This document shows positions 1 through 11,383 of a DNA stretch of 64,000 nt, piece by piece. This DNA is from Bisporella sp. PMI_857 (taxonomy: Eukaryota; Ascomycota; Leotiomycetes; Helotiales; Helotiaceae). The position numbers and the translations under genes were made by a program. The number at the start of each line of letters is the position of its first letter. Positions within the stretch are counted from its first letter, which is position 1. The notes under the pieces were generated by a model. The model was not told the DNA's origin and did not search any database. It saw only the letters and a list, made by a program, of their open reading frames with translations. The stretch is taken from positions 186,001-250,000 of the forward strand of contig JAJSPD010000014.1 of the NCBI GenBank assembly GCA_021307315.1. The letters run 5' to 3'.

Positions 1-2732
1 TGCATTAGAAATACCTGAAGGTGTTTTTATGCTTGGTAATGTGCCACACGATTGGCTGTTCCAGCATGTCTCATGCGTAGTTCACCATGGAGGAGCAGGA
101 ACTACTGCAGCTGGTATTGCCACTGGAAAACCTACCGTCGTTGTTCCTTTCTTTGGCGACCAGCCATTTTGGGGAGCAATGGTGGCACGCGCTGGAGCTG
201 GTCCGGCACCAATCCCATATAAGCAGCTTACCGCTGATAAACTGGCTGCGGCTCTGATTGAAGCGTTAAAGCCGGACACTCTGGAGAGAGCGAAAGAGCT
301 TGGAGCCAAGATCAAAGAAGAAAATGGTAGCGAAGTCGGAGGCAAGAGTTTCCATGACATGCTTGATGTTGATTCCCTTAGATGTTCACTTGCGCCAAGC
401 AGGGTTGCGGTGTGGAGGGTCAGACGCACAAAAACTAAATTAAGCGCGCTTGCTGCAACTGTCCTCGCTGCCGAAGGCTTGTTAGACTTTGCCGATCTAA
501 AGTTGTAAGTCCCCTTTTCTGTTCCTTGCTTTAATTATTAATTTTCCCAGATACCGCCCCCGAGAATATGAGACTGAAGACGGACCGTGGGATCCAATTT
601 CTGGTGGTGCTTCTGCTTTGATCGGGACGGTGGCGAGTATGAGCATGGGTGTTGCCGATTTCCCGATTGAGATCTTTAAAGCTTTCAAGAAAACGAATCA
701 GAAGGTGGTAGAGAAGCCATCTTCTTCTGCCTCTGGCGCAACCACCCCCAATGCTCCAACCTCGCGGTCGGAGACGAGCCTTGTTACTTCAGTAGAGACC
801 GCCGAACCATCAACTTACTCTTCTGATACTGGCTCGCATCTAGGAGCATCATCTTCTCCTTCCGCCAAAACTTCGTATGAGAGCACAGACAGATCATCGG
901 TCAGCGATGGTGCAACGGTACCCACATCACCACTGACAAGCATCTCTTCCCATGAACGCGGATCTTCGTTGAGGGAAGCATTGAGAGGTACTCTGAATAG
1001 GTCCAGATCGGGATCCCGGGCAAACTCTCGAGAGCGCACTCATAGTCGGACCGGTTCAAGTGACTGGCGTCCACGCAGTGGATCACACACACGGAAGAAG
1101 ACAGAATTCGACCCTAGCAAGGTGTCGCTTGAAAGTGCTATCGGCGCGGGCAAAGGAATTCAGCGAATTGTTGCAGCTGGGATGAAGAGTCCTATGGATT
1201 TCACCCTTGGGCTCGCCCGTGGTTTCCATAATGCACCCAAGCTATATGGCGATGATACAGTGAGGCCTCAAGAGAAGGTCACGGATCTGCAGAGCGGTCT
1301 CAAAGCTGCAGGGAAGGAATTTGGCTACGGGTTGTACGATGGGATATCTGGTCTCGTCACACAGCCTATGCGTGGCGCTGAGAAAGAAGGCTTTGCTGGG
1401 TTTGTAAAGGGTATTGGAAAAGGTATTGGAGGCGTGGTCCTAAAGCCTGGAGCTGCAATGTGGGGTCTTCCTGGTTACACATTTATGGGTATCCATAAAG
1501 AAGTCCGAAAGCTCTTCGGATCCAGTGTTCTGAATTACATCATATCAGCACGCACGGCAAAGGGCTATGAAGATTACCGCGCTTCCACACCCGAGGAACG
1601 TCAAGAGATTATTAAGAACTGGAAAGAGCACAAGGCTGAACTTCAAAACCCTGGGCAAAAGTTGAGGGATATTGGTGGGCCGGATCTCACGCCATCCGGA
1701 TATCTCTCGCCAAAGGGATTCATGCAAACAAGGCATCTCACATTCGACGAGCGAAAGAAATTACACGAGGAGAGGAAGAAGAAGCGCGAAGTGGAGCGCG
1801 AAAAGCTACAAAGCACGGATGGTCATCGCAGCTGCCCATTCTGCAGGAGAGACAAACCGCATAAGCACACACCGGTAGCAGTGCAAGAAGCTCCAACTCA
1901 AGATACACACGAGGAGATGCATGACGAGTTTGAAGAAGCGATCCGCGCGAGTGTTGCTGTGAGTTTTCAGTCCCATTTCACACTAAATCGATGACAGAGC
2001 ATATTATTGATACATAATTTCAGGCGACAAGTAAAGGTAATGCAGAAGAAGATGCCACCATTGAGCGAGCAATCCGCGCCAGTGTGAGGGAATTGCAGCA
2101 GACTCAGGATAGTACCTCGCAGGAAGCCTTGGATAGGGCCATCCAAGCCAGCGTCGCAGTAGCCAATCTTAAGCGGGCCCAGGCACGTGGCCCTCCAACA
2201 ACAGAAGACGAAGAAGCAGAGCATGAAAGATTGCTCGAAAAAGCTGTGAGTGCATTTTAGATTTTTGAATATATTTTATCTTAGACAGCACTGATATAGG
2301 CTCCATAGATCCAAGAATCTCTCGCCTCATACAAAATCTCCGATCCATCAGCAAATCAGATTGAAGACATCAACTCCGACGACGACGAACAGATCAAACT
2401 CGCGATTGCGCTTTCCAAAACTTCTCAACAATCTATAACGCAAGAATCGGACGACGACGAAGATGTCAAACTCGCGATTCAAAAGTCTAAAGAGGAAGCC
2501 ACCAGGGAGAAAGCGGAGGAGGAAATCGTACTAGAGTATGTAAAGAAGCAGAGTTTACTAGAAGAAGAACATAAACGCGCAGCTTTGGAGAAGGAAACAA
2601 ATGTAGAAGCGGGGAAGGGGGATAAAGGATATAGTGCCGCAGATGAAGAAGCTTTGAGAGGCGCAATTGCGGAGAGTTTAAAGGGTAGTGGTGGCGGGGA
2701 GGCAAGCGGAAGTGGGAGCACTAGACATTAAA
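1..2732 (+). CDS. UDP-glycosyltransferase (sterol glucosyltransferase-like) with C-terminal UIM repeats, 5' partial
   Basis: The gene enters from the left edge; about 850 residues are visible. Exons are <1-504, 551-1958, 2024-2245 and 2309-2732, all GT..AG and in phase. The first exon holds the sugar-nucleotide end of a GT1/GT28 fold: the block HHGGAGTTAAGIATGKP followed by PFFGDQPFWG, as in Atg26/UGT80 sterol 3-beta-glucosyltransferases, which move glucose from UDP-glucose to sterol. A Ser/Thr/Arg-rich linker follows (about 720-1,100). Next comes a Gly-rich amphipathic region (about 1,130-1,520) resembling the C-terminal helices of Vps13/Atg2-type proteins, a CPFCRRDKPHKH motif near 1,840, and six repeats of the type AIxxS (UIM-like). 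The Atg26 GRAM/PH part, if any, lies outside the window. Family call is firm; the sterol substrate is inferred. Confidence 0.85.
1929..2697 (+). repeat. Six tandem ubiquitin-interacting-motif-like repeats (coding)
   Basis: After splicing, the tail of the glycosyltransferase shows six acidic-flanked copies with an Ala-hydrophobic-x-x-Ser core: EEAIRASV, ERAIRASV, DRAIQASV, KLAIALSK, KLAIQKSK and RGAIAESL. The spacing fits the UIM consensus (Ala and Ser four residues apart, Glu/Asp upstream). Copies 1-3 and 4-6 are separated by the introns at 1,959-2,023 and 2,246-2,308. Binding to ubiquitin is inferred from the pattern only. Confidence 0.7.
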
Positions 2733-3289
2733 GCATTGTATGTGGATGGAAGTTAGTATGGTAGGATATACCCATATATTTAAGGAAAAAGCAATGCGTA
2801 ATAAAACTTTCGAAATCTGTAGGGTTCCAGATTTTTGATTTTTTTGGTGCTGACTGAAGTTCCATAGTAAACCTAATGGATACATGGGTATATTGTAGCA
2901 ATACGCCCATCCATACTCCCGGTCTGCCTCTAGCAGCGATGATATAAACCGATATGAACCTAACGCAATAACCACAAACACAAGTCCACCCACCAACTCG
3001 TTGCCGCGCAGTGAGAGCTGGATCAATAAGCATCATTTCATTTGTGCTGCCACAAGGCTGCAAGGCAGACTCGAAGCACAATGCTTCATCCTAATAAGGG
3101 CTGGGAACGCCACAGGTTAACGGACCAATGGACAATGCACAAGACGCATGAGGTAGGTATGTGGCTTATGCTCCACGTTGAATCCGAAATAAAAAGGCGC
3201 GATATTTCCTAGTTCGACTGTCTTTTTCAAAGATCAATAGGCAACCCCTCTCTGCAGCCGCTGCTCGAGCACTGTTAGTGCTACAAAAC
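2733..3289. other. Intergenic region
   Basis: Holds the 3' flank of the glycosyltransferase gene and the upstream region of the next plus-strand gene. Short ORFs on the minus strand have no recognisable content. I see no RNA gene or repeat. Confidence 0.6.
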
Positions 3290-6200
3290 ATGTCTCTAGG
3301 AAGGCTTACCGCCGCCGTGGCAAGCATCCACAACGAAAATGCCGTTTCGCTGGCGAATTTGAACTTCGACTTCACCCTCGTAAAGCTTGAGGCTCCGCCG
3401 GAGTAAGTGAGCCTTCTTGCTGGACTAGGATCCCTCTTCTGATCTAGGAAATTAAAGATATAATATTCTGGGACAGACCATTTCGAGGAGGAGAAAGGTG
3501 GATGCTGAGGAAGGTTAGTTGTTTCAAGAACTTGAAAATATTCCAAAATCTTGATCCGTTGCGTTCTACTCTTCTATGCAATTGATGACAAATTTTAGGT
3601 GTATTGCATAAGACTGCCCGGAAGCTGGGAGCTCTATTTGCTTCCACCCTACCCCCAACGGAGGACCTTTTCAGGATTTACGGAACCAGAGTTTCTGAGA
3701 TATCGTCTCTTCCATCGATCAATCCAAGAGAGAGCTCGGAAGGAGCAGGTATTTTCGCGAGTCATATCGGAGCTGACACTGCCAGTATCGTATGGTCGTC
3801 CATGTTTGGTTTCTCATTCCTTGTTTTAATTATAAAATCCCATGGCTAATATGGTTCTTGATAGTGGGCCGCGGTCACCTCTGGCTCCTCAGCTATTGCA
3901 GCACATCTGCTAGGATGTATGCTAGCCAGGATGTTCACTGGTCCCGAGGCTATCTCTGTCTGGGTTGAGCTAGTTCAAAAACAGAAAGAGGTTATAAATG
4001 CTAAACAACGAGCTACTCTTTACTCCCACGAGCAAGAGGCAGATCGCGTTGCAGCCCTACAAGACATTACACGCGCCGAGCTTGCCAACTGGGATGCAAG
4101 TGCGCGTGCTTGGCTCCAGAGCGCAGATGAAGCTAAGATTCTGCAGCACAAGCAGACGATGCTTATTCTCAATAACGCGAGTGTGCCAGTCAACAATGAG
4201 GCTGATACCTATACCAGTGTCATCAAGGCATGGACATCAGCTCTAGAAGCCATGAACAATTTAGCAAAGGGGATGCCGCAAATGGTGCAGAATGGTGCAG
4301 CGCTTCTAGCCATATCTTCCTGGCACCTGTATCCGAATATGATTGTTTATGGCGGCCCTGGGGTAGAAGTTAAGCAAAAGGATCCATTATTCAATTACTC
4401 TGCTATACTCACACTTGGTTTACAACATCTTCGAAGCGACAACAAGAGCGTGTATTGGTCACTTCCACTCGCATGCTTGCAATATTATGGCGATCCAATC
4501 AGAACTTCCCGGACTGCTGGAGAAGAAAATTCTCGTATCACCCCTAAACAGTTTCCTTATATTCTCCTTGGATGTCTTTTTGCAGGATGGCAAAACCTCG
4601 CCGTCACAAATGAGGATGGCCTGGAATGGGTGCAAAAGCTGGGTACAATATTAAGTCTTGTGGGTCAACAAAAAGAAAATTTATCTTCTGCTCCTCCCAG
4701 CACACTATGGTACGTTACAATTCATCTTCTCCGGAGCGTCAGCAATTTCTTATTTGGTATTAGTCGATTAAAAGCTTTAGAACTGGAGAAAGAACATAAT
4801 AGTTGACCTAGTTCATAAATTTATTTGGTTTACTTGCTTATCAAACCGACGCTAATTTGCAGGTACTATAGGCTTAAATATCTAGTCACTGCTGCGGAGC
4901 AATTCGCATATCTTGGTCAGACAGAAAAGAAAACAGCACAACAATTAATAAATCTAGGTAGGAGAAGGTCAGGCTTCCTTCACCCAACTGGAACAGCTCT
5001 ACCACCACCTATATTTGGCCTGTTACAAATTCACGTTCTTTTACCAGTTCTCAAAACCGATCTACATAGGGTGCAGCTGCTTCGAGCCTTGCCCAAGTCC
5101 ATTGGCGATTTTGAGAAGCTAATAATCAGATATACATCATCAGAAGAAAAGCCAAGCGTGGAGTACGCCAGTATGATATCTATTCAAAACTATACAGTGA
5201 AACGATTGCAAGATGGTTCCTTGAAGAAAACCGGAAATGGGCTTGCTAGACACGTAAGATGGCTCGCATTGAACGCCCTACAGCTAAAGTTGTGTGTCAA
5301 GTGGAGTGAGCAACTTTCTGATCTTACCAGAGCAAACTTGATCTTGGCTAAGCTTCAAGACATTGAGAAAGGTAGTGGGCATTATAGAAGTGAACGAAAC
5401 CTTCATTTTGGATATATACTAGGCCATATCAATGATGAGCCATTATTGTCACAGGAGAGATCCCAAACTATTCAGGAGCTACTAGAAATCATTAGGATTG
5501 GGGAGCGCCGTGCCTACATTGAAAGCCTTGGAGAGCTTTGCCTACTGGCCGCAGAACGGGAAGTAAAGCCTTATATTTGCTCTCCTAGAAAGGATCTAAT
5601 ATTCAGCTCAGAGAGAGATTTCATAACGGCATGTAGAGATCTGCTAGGAAAGTTGACTTCGGAAGTAGAGGCATCAGGTGTAGTCTCCATAACCCTCTTT
5701 ACAGGCGATCCAGGAACTGCGGAACTTTATTATATCGTTCCACTTCGACTACGCTCCAACGGCCAGCGCTCTCAGTATCAAATGAATATGAGTGCAGTGA
5801 GCCCTGAGATATTCAAAGAATTTTTCCATGCAGATAATATCAATGCCGACACTCTGAGCAAACTATTGAACCCTTCACTGTCACGGCTAGATAAATCAGT
5901 ACTAGATGAGTTGAGAGGCCTCCAAGCGTGCTCAGAGATGGTAAATTTATATTCCTCATTTCCAGGAGCGACGATATCGGCTTTGGTAGTCAGCTATAAT
6001 ATAACTCTAGCCAAGGTTAGTCCTGCAGATCTTCAGCTCATTGAGTTCTTTACGCCTTGGACCTTTAATTCTATTCTTAGTTTTGAGTTTCGAAGCTGAA
6101 GCCTTATAGTGGATTCCCCCTTGGATTCACATGTCGGACCGAATGGCTAACCCACAGCTTGCAGTCCAAGACTTGTCTCAAAAGTCTGGACTGAGTCTTG

Positions 6201-7538
6201 CGCAAGCCTTTGCTTGCATCGCTATGTTTGAGTCTGGAACCTGTAATGTTGATCCAGAATGTCTGTCTGAAGTATTTGCCATGTCATCAGGAAACTCTCT
6301 GTTTGTTGCCGCAGCACTATTATGCGACCCTTATGATCGCCCCAATCTTAGCACTGTGAGACGCGTGGTATGTGTTATTTCATCAGTTGCAAATTGCGGC
6401 GAATAAGTCCGACGATTGGCTATGGAACATCCATTTTTCTCATTACATTCAGACTACCCACTCTCAGTTTTGTTTCTACTATATCACTATACTTACAATC
6501 TTGAACCATAGGTCGGAAATATTGGAAGGCCTGGCATAACTTTTCTTATCTGTCCCCCCGAGGTCAAAATCCGAGAGGCCGATCCGGAGCAGTGGATGTC
6601 CATCAATCATAATAAATTTGACGGTAAGCAACTCTCTATGCCAGCATAATCGTTCAATAATGCTCTGCTTGAGAAAATTTGTGGCGCTGCTTTCTCTCTA
6701 TGTACTAAATATTTGTATGGTAGGCCAGCTTGACGATTGCTTCCAGAATACATCATTACATCTGTCCTTCACTGAATACGAATTCCCGGTCGATAGTGGC
6801 CATGCCTCACGGCATATTATCGACCGCTCCGCAATTCTTCTCGAAAGTTTAATATCCTTGTTTGACGGAGGAAAGTGGGTTGCTGAGGTAGACATTCTAA
6901 AAACGGTATGTAGCCTTGGAATCCCTAGTTTCTGCCAAAGTTCGAATCCGGAAACTCTCTAGGTTAAGTTCTTAGCAATTCCTGTGCATAAGATGCTAAA
7001 ATGTATGTAAAATACAGGCTCGATCAGAGCTGGCATTTTCAGAGGCATCATCGACATGTGATGGAAATTGTCGACTAAAAAACTGGAAAGAAACCACACT
7101 CAAACCTACGTCAATCGGGCAGGTAGCGATAACTTACACAGACGCTGTTAATTACTGTAAGTAGTTGCTTTTTTATCTATATATTTTCCCATATCCATCC
7201 CGCTTTTGGAAGAAGGTATCAACAAGACTGACGTCTGAGATCACCAGACTACCAACTTGCAGCCGTCAGCGTCGAGAATTGGGATGAATTGATAGAGTCC
7301 CCAACTACCGGTGTTATTGCGGTTCGAGGTACTCATCTCACTTGCGTCTTGTTTGGCTTTTTAGTGACATAATAACCTAGCACATAAGAATTGGCTTGCA
7401 AGGCTTGCGGCCATGGCCGTCAGCCGAAAACAAGGTTACTACCCTGTGATATTGCCTGAAGATCCATGCTGGAGCTGTTGCGCTAAGGTTATTATGTCTT
7501 TGGATATCAATGGGATTCGAACCGCTCTAATAGTCTAG
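3290..7538 (+). CDS. Large conserved fungal protein of unknown function, with a reading-frame break near 6,100
   Basis: Start ATG at 3,290 (MSLGRLTAAVASIHNENAVS). Exons by splice signals and phase: 3290-3402, 3458-3513, 3599-3789, 3865-4709, 4863-about 6097, about 6100-6367, 6512-6623, 6724-6905, 7018-7156, 7248-7328 and 7381-7538. The result is about 1,200 residues of a family I recognise from Sordariomycetes and Leotiomycetes but cannot name functionally. No catalytic motif, signal peptide or clear membrane segment is evident. Recognisable blocks include EAISVWVELVQKQKEV, RAELANWDASARAWLQ and SGLSLAQAFACIAMFESG; the C-terminus has the Cys block CWSCCAK. The break: the frame of exon 5 ends at TGA 6,097-6,099 and the conserved continuation MSDRMANPQ resumes in another frame at 6,131, with no good splice pair between. 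Either an indel or a decayed allele. Confidence 0.65.
6060..6131 (+). other. Probable frameshift inside the large fungal gene
   Basis: Coding similarity to the family continues on both sides (FFTPWTFN before; SPLDSH and MSDRMANPQ after), yet the frame changes. VDSPLDSH is read in the first frame and MSDRM in the second, overlapping on the bases catg. A TGA at 6,097-6,099 also blocks the first frame. No GT..AG pair of acceptable length repairs both. Confidence 0.6.
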
Positions 7539-8015
7539 GCTTACCCACTGACATTAAATCCAAATTCTTAAGTGCGTGCTGCGTATTCTGATTGAGGTTA
7601 GCGTTGAGGAAAGCAATGTTTGGAAATGCTGTGACTGTAATCATGCCGATCTCGCCTTCAAGCTGGCGATGATTGAGTTCCTTCAGGGGCGGCCGATTGT
7701 AGATTAGTATATCAGAAGGCTGGTGACCGATTTCAGAGTCACGGAAAAAGCTGTAAAGTCTGCTCACACCTTTAAAGTTATTCCACTCGGTGAACCTCAA
7801 TTCCAATTCCAGTGTTCTAGAAGCTTGATGACTACTCTGCTTTTATCGTTGACATATCTATATCTCCTTTCTTTCTTAGATCATGCTTCTCTCCCCTACA
7901 TTGGTCCACTCATTACCCCATCCGTGATCAAGCTCACACTAACATTAAACTTCTAAAGAATGAGCTCGCATGACTGAGCCCGCAAAAATTTCGTAGCTTT
8001 TATGTCTTCAAAAGC
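7539..8015. other. Intergenic region
   Basis: A minus-strand ORF (7,507-7,806) overlaps the 3' end of the previous gene and resembles nothing I recognise. No other feature seen. Confidence 0.5.
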
Positions 8016-8607
8016 CTACTGTCGCTCTATTATTGACGCATCTCCCTCTACACTGTCTCCCTCGCTTTCCTTTTCCCGCTCCAAAACCGGCATACATAAG
8101 GGATGCCTCATCTCCCTATGCTCACACGTTAGGACGCCCGCATCCCAACACTCCTTCTTACTCGCCTTCGCCTCTTCCCTCTTACCAATCTCCTCAATCC
8201 TCCTCCCCAAATCCCACATATTCTCTCCCGCCTTCATCCCCCACCAATTAACAACGTTCACGTCTACACTCACCTTCCCGCCATTCCGCTCAACCTTCAT
8301 ACTCTGGCTCCCCCCCTTCTCACCCTTCGCGTCTGCTTTAAAACTCATACTCCTTGCACTCAAAAACGACGAGAATCTCTGTTTCCGCCGCCTACGCGGC
8401 TCTTTCCCTGTAAAGACCTCGTACCGCTCCCTCTCGAGCGTGGCTCCCTTTCCCCATGCCGCTTGTTCCTCCAGTCGTTTTCGTCGCAGAGCTCGAGGGC
8501 TGATGCGCGGTGGGAGGCGGTAGTCTATGTATGGGGATTTGGACGGGGTAGATGTGGGCGGCGAGGGATATACGTGTTAGATGTTGCAGCAGGCGTAGAG
8601 GGGGATT
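8016..8607 (-). pseudogene. Possible decayed gene fragment, lysine/glutamate-rich C-terminus
   Basis: On the minus strand an open frame running from about 8,520 to the stop at 8,016 encodes a charged, protein-like stretch with NVVNWWGMKAGENMWDL followed by KKECWDAGVLTCEHREM, and then an acidic tail. Upstream, an ATG near 8,607 starts MCNPKIPLYACCNI and meets a stop in the same frame. A possible intron between the two (GT near 8,576, AG near 8,529) does not rescue the phase. The coding-like composition and the Cys/Trp content suggest a real gene that has decayed or one whose splicing I cannot reconstruct. Function unknown. Confidence 0.3.
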
Positions 8608-9919
8608 TTAGGGTTGCACATTTTACGATTGGGTTAGTGGCATGGCTGCTGGTTCCGACGATGGAGTTGGTTGGAGCTGTATTGCCTTTTTGACGCTTTG
8701 CTTTGGCGATGGTTTTGTGGTAGTTGTCGGGTAGCTATTTGGACTGGATTGCTGTGTGCTGCAGCTTGGAAGGACGACATTGGAGAATGGAGCAACGCGG
8801 ACTTTTGTGAGTTGGATGCGAGTTGAAGATTCACCAGCAACTGACTATTCTATATCTTTGAAGGATCTGCGAGAAGACCCGCAAATGAAACTTGAATGAT
8901 GCAATATGCTTGTTTCCTAGCGAAGAGTCAACTTGTGCACGAGGGGACAATTACTTTCGTGTTAGGAGAGTGACTTTTTAGCCTTCTTTTCGACTTCATT
9001 ACTGCTATGCATCATTAACTGTGGGTTCACTCTAAATACGGGGCACCACCACGTTCCTGACGTGAGTGCTATTGTATTCTTGAGTGAGTGATTGATTGAG
9101 TGTTAAGTTCTAACTACGGTGAAACTACGAGTTATATAACCCCGTTCCGGGTCACGTGAACGACATCCTTCGTTCAAGTGCGTGACCACATGACCTCTCT
9201 AGTTAATTGTACTAACATTAACATTCCTTTCCCTTCTATAAATTCAAGCCTTGAGTTATCTGATCGCACAGGTTTAAATATCGTATTTACTCTTTTTCCA
9301 CGTCCAACTAGGTTCGGATTTAACTATAAGTGCACAAGTTAAAATAAAAATCATATCGATGAACCAAAAATAAAAACAAAATACAATAGAATGAGACCAG
9401 AATAAAACAATAAGTTTTATAGTAATAGGGCATTTAAAAGTATGTATTATCTTAGGCAATATTTGGTAACCCTTGGATCTTGGCAATGAAATCCCTTTGA
9501 TAAAATACATAGTTAACCGATACTTAATATCACAGTAGAGATAATAAGTTTATTTTTAAAAAAGCCTCATTCTCTCAGCCATTTCTTCATCTAATATTAG
9601 CGGCGTTCAGCGTTCCCCTACCCTTTCATTCTTTATCATAGATGCATATTCAAACGTTCTCAGTCCAACATATCATGGATGGTATTCCTCTGCAAAGCTC
9701 CCAAATGTTGTTATATCTGAGAGGAAGAAACGAGCTTTATCTAGCACGCTTTACATATTCCAGCTGAGAAATCTAGTGGATTAATTCCAAGGAAAGACTT
9801 GAAAATATTAGCATAAAGAACAATCGCTACGATATCAACAGACCGACCATATATTCTCGATTTTAGGGAGCATCATCCTTCATTTATCAACCTCCTTCAC
9901 TGTTTGGATCTAGAGGCCC
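8608..9919. other. Gene-poor AT-rich region
   Basis: From about 9,230 the DNA becomes strongly AT-rich with no coding-like ORF. The stretch at 9,101-9,217 begins TGTTA and ends TAACA, like a short LTR remnant, but lacks matching target-site duplications. Nothing else is supported. Confidence 0.45.
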
Positions 9920-10147
9920 CTAGCGCTGTCCATTATGCGAGATTTCCTTGCCGAAAGGTCTGCAACCGGAGCACTTGGATCTTGACGTCGTGATTCTCGG
10001 TGTTCGAACTTGGCATGGGCCGGTGTTTGACGAATATCGAATTTCCGAAGGCATTACATCATATGCCCGCTGAAATTCGCATGGTTCGATGTATTTTCGG
10101 GGGTGCGCTCGACAGTTCTTGGGATATTCGGAGACATGGTAACACAT
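9920..10147 (-). CDS. Possible small Cys-rich protein, 75 aa
   Basis: This ATG-initiated minus-strand ORF stands alone in AT-rich DNA. It encodes six Cys in an even spread (MCYH, NCRAH, EPCEF, GPCQV, KCSGC), several Pro-Arg pairs and no signal peptide. The composition (Cys/His/Pro/Arg, starting MC) resembles a class of short ascomycete proteins of unknown function that begin MC and carry C/H pairs; zinc binding is conceivable. There is no flanking gene to support it and no intron is needed. It could be a chance ORF. Confidence 0.35.
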   Translation of the reverse strand: MCYHVSEYPKNCRAHPRKYIEPCEFQRAYDVMPSEIRYSSNTGPCQVRTPRITTSRSKCSGCRPFGKEISHNGQR

Positions 10148-11383
10148 ATCGAATGTAGCTTAGAATTTCCAATCTCTTTAAATGATAAATTGAGGTTGCT
10201 GCTGCTTATAAAATAAATATTCTGGAAGATAGGTGCTTGATAGAATTGGGCCGATATGAAGAAATATACTGGATAGAATAGTCTATTATTTTGTAATAAT
10301 TTCGAGCGAAGCTGAATCAGAAAGGATACATATAAGTGAAGCATAGGAACATCGGTAGTATGCTGAATGACACTTTATATCTTATGTGAATAATGACTAC
10401 CGACTGAGCTCTATGAGTTGAGGAATGATACTCACAACTTGCTACCCGAAATTAATCTGATTAATGGGTAATATCCATAGTACCGTAAAACACTTAAGCC
10501 CTGCCCGCTTTCTGCTTTTCTTGATTCTCCAAATTTTCAAGCACATAAGGGATGCTTATCCAAGGAGCAAATATCGGAGATTTGAATTGTGTTTACGCCC
10601 ACATATATAAACATGGATGGCAGAGTTAATGACATGCAATAAGCCTTCATAGAATTCTTCTAAACCCAACTCCAATAATAAGTTTATAAATGGCATAAAA
10701 CTGAAACTTTGACTGATACCTTGGTATAGCGGTCAAAGTTTAGATATATGTAGTGATAAGGTGGTGTGGTGAACGCGTGTGCAGTTAAGGAAATGGTCAT
10801 TTTACATAGAAAATACCCAATGTGCTGAAGATATTCTCATGTTTGCAGAATAAAGTTATTTTCTCTTGTCCGAGGATACCACTTCTCCTTTTTTTAAGCG
10901 AGAACGCCAAGATCATCTTATAGGTTAAATATTCGTAGCTTGTCGCAGCCGATACTGGAGACATCGGATTCAATATGAACTTCGTCGCCATCACTCTTTA
11001 TAAAAGAATTGGTAAGAACCGAGAAAGAGTGGAGGCGGAACTTCTAATGCTACTGTAAACATCATCGAAACTCAGCCAACGCCACCTCCTTTGAAGCATC
11101 CCTCGCAAAATCCCAACGCTACGCTCGCCTTCCTTGTTCCATTGATTGCTTCTTCGAAGCCATTATTCACGGAGTGATAAATCCTTCCTCTCCTACCCTC
11201 TCAAGCATTCCATTTCCGGTCGCCTTCGTTGCCTCCGTTTCCACCTTTCCAACAACCCTCTTCAATCTTAAATCTTTTGCCTCTCCTCTTCTTCATTTGG
11301 TACAGTCGCATTTTCAGGCTGCAACTCAGCAATGTTCTTTTCGTTTTACCCTCGCTCTATGAGTCCCTCGGGCTCAGATTCTA
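10148..11383. other. AT-rich region with a possible eroded 3' end of the SET-domain gene
   Basis: 10,150-11,000 is AT-rich without coding signal. Between about 11,040 and 11,380 the minus strand shows short frame-shifting stretches with protein-like runs (GKVETEATKATGNGM, KASVALGF, FARDASKEVALAEFR) that could be the broken C-terminal part of the neighbouring SET-domain gene. This is an inference from composition only. Confidence 0.35.

Noticed and set aside
3599..3849. Two overlapping plus-strand ORFs near the start of the large gene
   Set aside because: One is the true third exon in phase; the other is its shadow.
7505..7530. On the minus strand the bases read GGTTCGAATCCC, like a tRNA T-arm
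   Set aside because: No acceptor stem, D-arm or anticodon arm can be placed upstream, and the bases encode the conserved C-terminus of the large fungal gene.
9101..9217. TGTTA...TAACA stretch resembling a solo LTR
   Set aside because: No target-site duplication, no second copy in the window and no primer-binding site or polypurine tract.
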